Source of the DNA: Verrucomicrobiota bacterium
Lineage (GTDB): Bacteria > Verrucomicrobiota > Verrucomicrobiia > Opitutales > Opitutaceae
Assembly: GCA_023443455.1 (NCBI GenBank)
Contig: JAEZUE010000101.1
Span: 31,364-95,363 of the forward strand
Reading direction: 5' to 3'
DNA: 64,000 nt
Both the position numbers and the translations under genes were made by a program. Under the pieces are notes generated by a model. It worked only from the letters and a program-made list of their open reading frames with translations. It searched no databases and was not told the DNA's origin. Positions within the stretch are counted from its first letter, which is position 1. Every line of letters starts with the position of its first letter. Of the stretch, positions 58,963 to 64,000 are shown piece after piece.

Positions 58963-59334
58963 TTACTCGATGGTGATGAGGGCCTGGCCCTCTTCGACCG
59001 TGTCGCCAGCGTTGACGTGGATACGGGCAACCTTGCCGCTGCCCATGGCGTTGACGTAGGTGTTCATCTTCATCGCCTCGATGGTGACGACGCACTGGCC
59101 GGCGGTGACGCTGTCACCCTGCTGGACCTGGACGGTGACGACCTTGCCCGAGAGGGGGCTGGCGATCACGCCGGGGGCGTGGGCGACGGGCTTGGGCGCC
59201 GGGGCCGGCGGGGTGACGACGACCGGGGCCATCGGCAGGGGGGCGCTGCTGGAGGTGCCAGCGGCGGGCGCGTCGAGGGTCTCGACGAGGACTTCGTAGG
59301 CTTTGCCTTCGACGGTGATGCGGAGCTTTTTCAT
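58963..59334 (-). CDS. mmdC: biotin carrier subunit of methylmalonyl-CoA decarboxylase
   Basis: A 123-residue biotinyl carrier. The N-terminus MKKLRITVEGKAYEVLVE is typical of the gamma subunits of oxaloacetate/methylmalonyl-CoA decarboxylases. A Pro/Ala linker (about 22-55) and the biotinyl domain with EAMKMN (biotinylated Lys near 88) follow. It is distinct from AccB, lacking the AccB thumb loop. It lies 25 bases after the OadG-like gene and 10 bases before birA. Confidence 0.9.
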   Translation of the reverse strand: MKKLRITVEGKAYEVLVETLDAPAAGTSSSAPLPMAPVVVTPPAPAPKPVAHAPGVIASPLSGKVVTVQVQQGDSVTAGQCVVTIEAMKMNTYVNAMGSGKVARIHVNAGDTVEEGQALITIE

Positions 59335-59359
59335 GTGATTGAAAAGATGGGTTGCGGGG

Positions 59360-59749
59360 TTAGCGGAGCTTGCGGGTGGCGTAGATGGCGCGGCGGCCCT
59401 CGGCGGCCCAGGTCAGGCCGGATTCGTCGTCGGAACTGCTGATCGCGACGACGCGGCTGGAGGCACCGAGCGTGTAGTGGACGGCGGCGGCGATGGCCGC
59501 GACCACGGAGGGCTGGAGGCCTTCCGGGACTTCGGCGGGGGCGACGGGGGCGGGGGGCGTGAACGCCGGACGGGCCGGGGCCTCCTCGCCATACGCCGCA
59601 ACGAGGTTGCGACGGATGTCGATGAAGAGCCAAGCCGCGCCGATCACCAGGAAGAGGATCAGCGCCACGTTCTTGACGGTCTGGAGCGGGCCGGCGTCGT
59701 TGGAGATCGCGACGACCGGAGCCGCGGCGAGAAGAATGCGGGAGATCAT
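59360..59749 (-). CDS. OadG-like small membrane subunit of the decarboxylase
   Basis: A 129-residue protein with one membrane helix (about 21-38, VKNVALILFLVIGAAWLFI), a Pro-rich linker and a C-terminal segment (PSVVAAIAAAVHYTLGASSRVVAI) like OadG/MmdD. Such subunits anchor the carboxyltransferase to the ion-pumping beta subunit. Its ATG overlaps the mmdA stop (ATGA), which ties it to that subunit. Similarity is weak, as usual for this fast-evolving family. Confidence 0.78.
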   Translation of the reverse strand: MISRILLAAAPVVAISNDAGPLQTVKNVALILFLVIGAAWLFIDIRRNLVAAYGEEAPARPAFTPPAPVAPAEVPEGLQPSVVAAIAAAVHYTLGASSRVVAISSSDDESGLTWAAEGRRAIYATRKLR

Positions 59750-61299
59750 AGCGGAATGTTGCCGTGCTTCTTCGGCGGGCGGGTCTCGCGCTTGGAGAGG
59801 GCGTTGCGCAGGGCCATGGCGACGACGCCGCGGGTCTGCGAGGGCGAGATGACGTCGGTGACGAGACCGGCGCCGGCCGCCTGATACGGGGAGGCGAACT
59901 TCTCGCGGTAGTCGGCGACCATCTCGGCTTCCTTGGCCTTCGGGTCCTCGGCGCCGGTGATCTCCTTTTTGAAGAGGATCTTCGCGGCACCCTCGGCGCC
60001 CATGACGGCGATTTCGGCGCTCGGCCATGCGTAGACCGCGTCGGCCCCGAGATCACCGCAGCACATGGCGATGTAGGCGCCGCCGTAGGCCTTGCGCATG
60101 ATGACGGTCACCTTCGGCACGGTGGCGGCCGAGTAGGCGAAGAGCATCTTGGCGCCGTGGCGGATGATGCCGCCGCGCTCCTGCTGGAGGCCGGGGAGGA
60201 AGCCGCCGGTGTCGACCAGGGTGAGCAACGGGATGTTGAAGCAGTTGCAGAAACGGATGAAGCGGGCGGCCTTGTCGGAGGCGTCGATGTCGATCGTGCC
60301 GGCCTTCTGGGCGGACTGGTTGGCGATGATGCCGACCACGATGCCCTGGATACGGGCGAAGCCCACGAGGATGTTGCGGGCGAAGTCGCGCTGCACCTGG
60401 ACGAACTCGGCGCCGTCGACGATGCGCTCGATGACCTTCTCGGTGTCGAGCGGTTGCTTCGGGTCCTCGGGCACGAGATTGTTGACCTCGGGATCCTCCG
60501 ACATGTCGATGCTCGGCGGCAGGTGGTGCGGGGGGTCGCTGAGGTTGTTGGAGGGCAGGAAGGAGAGCACCTTCTTCGCGATCTGGAGGGCGTGCTTGTC
60601 GTCCTCGGCCACGAAATGGATGTTGCCGCTGACGGTGGCGTGGGCCTCGGCGGTGGCGAACTGGTCGAGGGTGGCCTGCTGGCCGGTGGCCGCCTTGATG
60701 ACCTCGGGGCCGCAGATGAACATCTGGGCGTTCTTCCGGGTCATGATGAGGAAGTCGGTCAGGGCGGGCGAGTAGGCCGCACCACCGGCGCAGGGGCCGG
60801 CGATGATCGAGAACTGCGGCACCATGCCGGAGAGCACGACGTTGCGGAAGAACACCTGCGCGTAGCCGGAGAGCGCCATGACGCCTTCCTGAATACGGGC
60901 GCCGCCCGAATCGTTGATGCCGATGAGCGGCATGCCCATCTTGGCGGCGTAGTCCATCAGGTCGCAGATCTTCTTGGCATGCATGCTGCCAAGGGAACCG
61001 CCGCTGACGAGGAAGTCCTGGCTGAAGGCCGCCACCGGGCGGCCCTCGACGTAGCCCACGCCGGCGATGACGCCGTCGGCCGGGAGGACCTTGCCCTTGA
61101 TTCCAAAGTGTTCGCCGGCGTGCTCGATGTGCATGCCGGTTTCCTGGAACGTTCCGGGCTGGAACAGTTCGAGCAAGCGCTGACGGGCCGTGAGCAGGCC
61201 CTTGTCGTTGCGCGCCTTGATCTTGTCCTCGCCACCGCTCGCAAGGACTGTCTTGCGGCGCTTGTCGAGGGTTTCGAGCATCTTCGCTTTGATCGGCAT
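59746..61299 (-). CDS. mmdA: methylmalonyl-CoA decarboxylase / propionyl-CoA carboxylase carboxyltransferase subunit
   Basis: A 517-residue carboxyltransferase. It has RNDKGLLTARQRLLELFQPGTFQE, DFLVSGGSLGSMHAKKI, LIGINDSGGARIQEGVMALSGY, IAGPCAGGAAYSPALTDF, IVGIIANQSAQKAG, DTGGFLPGLQQE, VTVIMRKAYGGAYIAM and WPSAEIAVMGAEGAAKILF, all family landmarks. It moves CO2 between biotin and methylmalonyl-/propionyl-CoA. With the OadG-like and biotin-carrier genes next to it, a decarboxylase is likelier than a carboxylase. A beta (MmdB) subunit gene is not in the cluster. Confidence 0.92.
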   Translation of the reverse strand: MPIKAKMLETLDKRRKTVLASGGEDKIKARNDKGLLTARQRLLELFQPGTFQETGMHIEHAGEHFGIKGKVLPADGVIAGVGYVEGRPVAAFSQDFLVSGGSLGSMHAKKICDLMDYAAKMGMPLIGINDSGGARIQEGVMALSGYAQVFFRNVVLSGMVPQFSIIAGPCAGGAAYSPALTDFLIMTRKNAQMFICGPEVIKAATGQQATLDQFATAEAHATVSGNIHFVAEDDKHALQIAKKVLSFLPSNNLSDPPHHLPPSIDMSEDPEVNNLVPEDPKQPLDTEKVIERIVDGAEFVQVQRDFARNILVGFARIQGIVVGIIANQSAQKAGTIDIDASDKAARFIRFCNCFNIPLLTLVDTGGFLPGLQQERGGIIRHGAKMLFAYSAATVPKVTVIMRKAYGGAYIAMCCGDLGADAVYAWPSAEIAVMGAEGAAKILFKKEITGAEDPKAKEAEMVADYREKFASPYQAAGAGLVTDVISPSQTRGVVAMALRNALSKRETRPPKKHGNIPL

Positions 61300-61331
61300 G
61301 GGAGTGTTGGTCTCGAAGCGGGTGGGGTGGC

Positions 61332-61751
61332 TTAGTGCTGGGCGCCGGGGGCGTCGCAGCAGAATTCCGTGAGCACGCCGAAGGTCGACTTCGGGTGCAG
61401 GAAGGCGACCAGCTTGTCGTGGGCGCCGGTGAACGGCACCTCGTGGATCAGCTGGACGCCCGAGTCCTTGGCCTGGCCAAGTTGACTGGTGATGTCGGTC
61501 GTGCCGAAGGCGACGTGGTGGATGCCGCCGTTCGGGTTCTTCTCGAGAAACTTCGCGATCGGGCTGTCGGGCGATGTCGGCTCGAGCAGTTCGATGTTGG
61601 TCTCACCGGCCTGGAAAAAGGCGGTTTTCACCTTCTGCGAAGGAACCTCCTCGCGGCCGGTGCACTTCAGACCGAGTGCGGTCTCGTAATATTTTGCCGT
61701 TTCGTCGATGGACTTAACGGCGATGCCCAAGTGGTCGATCTTCGTGATCAT
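61332..61751 (-). CDS. mce: methylmalonyl-CoA epimerase
   Basis: A 139-residue vicinal-oxygen-chelate enzyme that interconverts the (R) and (S) forms of methylmalonyl-CoA. It has KIDHLGIAVKSIDETAKYYE (metal His), NIELLEPTSPDSPIAKFLEKN, GGIHHVAFGT (metal His) and FLHPKSTFGVLTEF, matching the family closely. It heads the minus-strand operon (33 bases before mmdA) and is divergent from mutA, so the pathway enzymes share a control region. Confidence 0.95.
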   Translation of the reverse strand: MITKIDHLGIAVKSIDETAKYYETALGLKCTGREEVPSQKVKTAFFQAGETNIELLEPTSPDSPIAKFLEKNPNGGIHHVAFGTTDITSQLGQAKDSGVQLIHEVPFTGAHDKLVAFLHPKSTFGVLTEFCCDAPGAQH

Positions 61752-61796
61752 AGAAACTTATCTTGCCAAAATATTTAATTAGGGGGTGTTATTTTG

Positions 61797-61808
61797 GACG
61801 TGAACGTC
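61797..61808. promoter_or_regulatory. dyad in the mce/mutA divergent region
   Basis: GACGT-GA-ACGTC in an AT-richer stretch 46 bases upstream of mce. The sequence CGTGAACGTCAAC here matches 12 of 13 bases of the right half of the 32-bp palindromes at 34402 and 34519. It may be an operator half-site; no regulator is known. The rest of this 200-base gap has no gene. Confidence 0.35.
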
Positions 61809-61951
61809 AACACTCATCTCGCGGAATTGATCGGGCTGGTGTCTCGAAAATGCCGGCCTTGGGCTCCGCGTCGCTTGGCGAAATGCCCGGAGTTCTTGGC
61901 GTCCTCTTGCCCAACGGCAATCTCATAGCCTTTCTACCCACCTATTTCCTC

Positions 61952-63871
61952 ATGAGCGCAAAGTTGGATTCACCCACCGCGTCGCCGTCCGGCGGCAACG
62001 CGAACACCGATGCCGAGGCGCTACGCAGCGTCTGGCGCGAAACTGTCGAGAAGGAGCTCAAGGGCGTACCGTTCGAGAAAAAACTCGTGACGCGCACGCC
62101 CGAAGGCATCGCCCAGCAGCCGCTGTATCACCGCGGCATGGTCGAGGCCGTTCCCCACCGCGACACCCTCCCCGGGCAGGTTCCCTTCCTCCGCGGTTTG
62201 CACGCCCGCGGCGCGAAGGGCGACGTCGCTTGGCGTATCGCCCAGGCGATTCCCGCCGCGTCCGCCTCGGAGTTCAACAAGACCCTTCTGGCGGCCCTCG
62301 AGCGCGGCCAGAACGCCGTCCTTCTTCCCGCCGCCTTCCTCGCGGATGCCCCGACCCTGGCCGCGGCCCTCGCGGGGATCCACTTCGGTGGCGCCCCGGT
62401 GCTCGGCTCGGCCGGCGCCTCCGCCGCCCAGCTGCCCGCAGTCGTTGCGGCGACCGTGAAGGCCCGCGGCGAGGAACTCTCCGCCGTCGCCGGCGCACTC
62501 ACCGCCGATCCGCTCGCGGTGCTTGCCTCCACCGGTGAGCTCGCCGCCCCGGTCGACACTCTCGTCGCCGAACTGGCCGCCTGGACCAAGGCCGCCGCCC
62601 CGGCCAACGCCCTCAAGACCATCGGCGTCGATGCCGGTTGGGTCGTCGAAGGTGGCGGCACCGCCGCCCAGGAACTCGCCGCCGCCCTCGCGATGGCCGT
62701 CGAATACCTCCGGCGCCTCGGCGCCGCCGGGATCGACGCGAAGACCGCCGCCCCGCGCGTGCAGTTCTCCTTCGCCATCGGTGCCCAGTTCTTCCCCGAG
62801 CTGGCCAAGTTCCGCGCCTTCCGCGTCCTCTGGGCCCGCGTGTGCTCGGCTTTCGGCGACGCCTCGCTCGCCGCCGGCGCCGGCGTGCACGCCCGCACCG
62901 CCCTCTTCGACAAGACGGTGTTCGACCCGTATGTGAACATGCTGCGCAACACCACCGAGGCGCTCTCCGCCGTCCTCGGCGGCGTCGACAGCATCCAGAT
63001 CGGCGCCTTCGACGAGGTCGTCCGCACCCCCGACGAGTTCTCCCAGCGCATCGCCCGCAACATCGGCCTGATGTTGTCCGAGGAGTTCAACTTCAACGAG
63101 GTGGCCGATGCCGCCGGCGGTTCCTGGCTGATCGAGAAGTTCACCGACGAGCTCGCCCGCAAGGCGTGGTCGATTTTCCAGGACATCGAGTCCAAGGGCG
63201 GTTTCCTCGCCGCGCTCGTCGCCGGCGAGTTCCAGAAGCTCGTCGCCGCCTCCGCGGCCGACAAGCGCAAGGCCCTGGATACGCGCCGCCTCTCCGTGCT
63301 CGGCACGAACCTCTTCCCGAACCTCAAGGAGAAGCCGCTCGAGGGTTCGCTTCCGGCCGCCTCCGCCGCGACCGCGCCCGCCGTCGTCACCGTCACCCCG
63401 GTGAAGGCCTGGCGCGCCGCCGAAGGCTACGAGGAGCTGCGCGCGATCGCCGACCGCTACACCGCGGCAAATGGCAAGCGCCCGCAGGTCTTCCTCGCGA
63501 AGATCGGCCCGGTCAAGCAGCACAAGCCCCGCGCCGACTTCTCGGCCGGTTTCTTCGCGGTCGGCGGCTTCGAGGCCATCGGCAAGCAGGCGTTCGAGTC
63601 CGCCGAGGAGGCCGCCCAGGCCGCCGCGGCGTCCGGCGCCTCCGTCGCGGTCCTTTGTTCGACCGACGACACCTATCCGGAGTTGGTGCCCGCCTTCGCC
63701 GCCGCGCTGAAGGCCGCCAAGCCCGACATCGTCGCGGTCCTCGCCGGCCTCCCGGCCGAGCAGGCCACGGTCGACGCCTTCAAGCAGGCCGGTATCGACG
63801 AGTTCATCCACGTTCGCGCCAACATCCGCGCGATGCTCGCCCAACTCCTCGCCAAGATCGGAGCCAAGTAA
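61952..63871 (+). CDS. mutA: methylmalonyl-CoA mutase small subunit
   Basis: A 639-residue non-catalytic partner of MutB. The barrel domain is recognisable (WRETVEKELKGVPFEKKLVTRTPEGI, QFSFAIGAQFFPELAKFRAFRVLW, SAVLGGVDSIQIGAFDE, RNIGLMLSEEFNFNEVADAAGGSWLIE). The C-terminal cobalamin-type domain lacks the DxHxxG cobalt-ligand motif, as expected for the small subunit (KIGPVKQHKPRADFSAGFF). The ATG at 61952 gives a normal N-terminus. mutB starts 6 bases downstream. Confidence 0.94.
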   Translation: MSAKLDSPTASPSGGNANTDAEALRSVWRETVEKELKGVPFEKKLVTRTPEGIAQQPLYHRGMVEAVPHRDTLPGQVPFLRGLHARGAKGDVAWRIAQAIPAASASEFNKTLLAALERGQNAVLLPAAFLADAPTLAAALAGIHFGGAPVLGSAGASAAQLPAVVAATVKARGEELSAVAGALTADPLAVLASTGELAAPVDTLVAELAAWTKAAAPANALKTIGVDAGWVVEGGGTAAQELAAALAMAVEYLRRLGAAGIDAKTAAPRVQFSFAIGAQFFPELAKFRAFRVLWARVCSAFGDASLAAGAGVHARTALFDKTVFDPYVNMLRNTTEALSAVLGGVDSIQIGAFDEVVRTPDEFSQRIARNIGLMLSEEFNFNEVADAAGGSWLIEKFTDELARKAWSIFQDIESKGGFLAALVAGEFQKLVAASAADKRKALDTRRLSVLGTNLFPNLKEKPLEGSLPAASAATAPAVVTVTPVKAWRAAEGYEELRAIADRYTAANGKRPQVFLAKIGPVKQHKPRADFSAGFFAVGGFEAIGKQAFESAEEAAQAAAASGASVAVLCSTDDTYPELVPAFAAALKAAKPDIVAVLAGLPAEQATVDAFKQAGIDEFIHVRANIRAMLAQLLAKIGAK

Positions 63872-63877
63872 GCCGCC

Positions 63878-64000
63878 ATGAGCACACCTGATTTCACCAA
63901 ACTCGCCTACGACGACTTCAAGTTCCCGGCCTCCGACGCCGCGAAGTGGTCCACCGACTTCACCGCCGAAGTCGGCGCCGCCCCCGACGCCGCGACCTGG
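63878..64000 (+). CDS. mutB: methylmalonyl-CoA mutase large subunit (5' end only)
   Basis: The first 41 codons (MSTPDFTKLAYDDFKFP) run off the window. Identity is inferred from its place 6 bases after mutA and from an N-terminus compatible with MutB. The large subunit binds adenosylcobalamin and isomerises succinyl-CoA and methylmalonyl-CoA. Confidence 0.72.
   Translation, partial: MSTPDFTKLAYDDFKFPASDAAKWSTDFTAEVGAAPDAATW

Overview
The window is GC-rich (roughly two-thirds G+C) chromosomal DNA from a Gram-negative bacterium with an outer membrane: bamA, an skp-like chaperone and lpxD sit together. Several features point to the Verrucomicrobia, probably near Opitutus (family Opitutaceae). 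These are an ileS - DksA-like - lspA order, a long lysine/alanine/proline-rich tail on the DksA-like protein, a PEP-CTERM/exosortase pair, and a complete-looking succinate-propionate gene cluster. This placement is inference from gene content; no rRNA or tRNA gene lies in the window. Nothing looks like a prophage, insertion sequence, CRISPR array or large island. It is mostly core genome with short palindromic repeats and a few accessory genes.

Layout. 1-10 kb: the 3' part of a P1B-4 metal-exporting ATPase; menC-menE (menaquinone); trpE; glmS divergent from glgC, followed by a tandem universal stress protein. 10-20 kb, all on the minus strand: a UDP-glucuronate decarboxylase; ileS/DksA-like/lspA; hemE; and a zinc ABC transporter (znuA-znuC-small membrane gene-znuB). 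20-30 kb: a DUF1015 gene divergent from a plus-strand run dnaB-bamA-skp-lpxD-prs-htrA. 30-36 kb: pyrE, a metallo-beta-lactamase-fold protein with an N-terminal helix-turn-helix, an FmdB-like protein with lost cysteines, and a VIT/VWA protein ending in a PEP-CTERM signal, followed by an exosortase. 36-43 kb: an unknown membrane protein, thiE, accB-accC, a ribosome hibernation factor, an SDR, an RluA-type pseudouridine synthase, an unknown membrane protein and a lipoprotein. 43-53 kb: the DUF2339/DUF3999 pair, an ErcA-like alcohol dehydrogenase with a hybrid histidine kinase, a small exported protein, and lysC. 53-64 kb: a membrane pyrophosphatase with an unknown partner, and a propionate cluster (CoA-transferase, birA, biotin carrier, OadG-like subunit, carboxyltransferase, epimerase, divergent from mutA-mutB).

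How the genes work together. The 56.6-64 kb cluster encodes the enzymes that interconvert succinyl-CoA, methylmalonyl-CoA and propionyl-CoA, the end of propionate fermentation. Its decarboxylase has the carboxyltransferase, biotin carrier and small anchor subunit, but no ion-pumping beta subunit beside them; a biotin ligase gene follows the carrier gene instead. The nearby ion-pumping pyrophosphatase fits an energy-limited fermentative life. The bamA-skp-lpxD run is an envelope assembly module.

The most interesting locus is 32.3-35.9 kb: one secreted VIT/VWA protein with a C-terminal PEP-CTERM tail directly followed by its probable dedicated exosortase. Two nearly identical 32-bp palindromes lie in the gap between the genes. 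Other points of interest are the DksA-like protein with a histone-H1-like tail and an incomplete zinc finger, REP-like palindromes (one supplies the stop codon of menE), and a lower-GC gene inserted into the zinc transporter operon.
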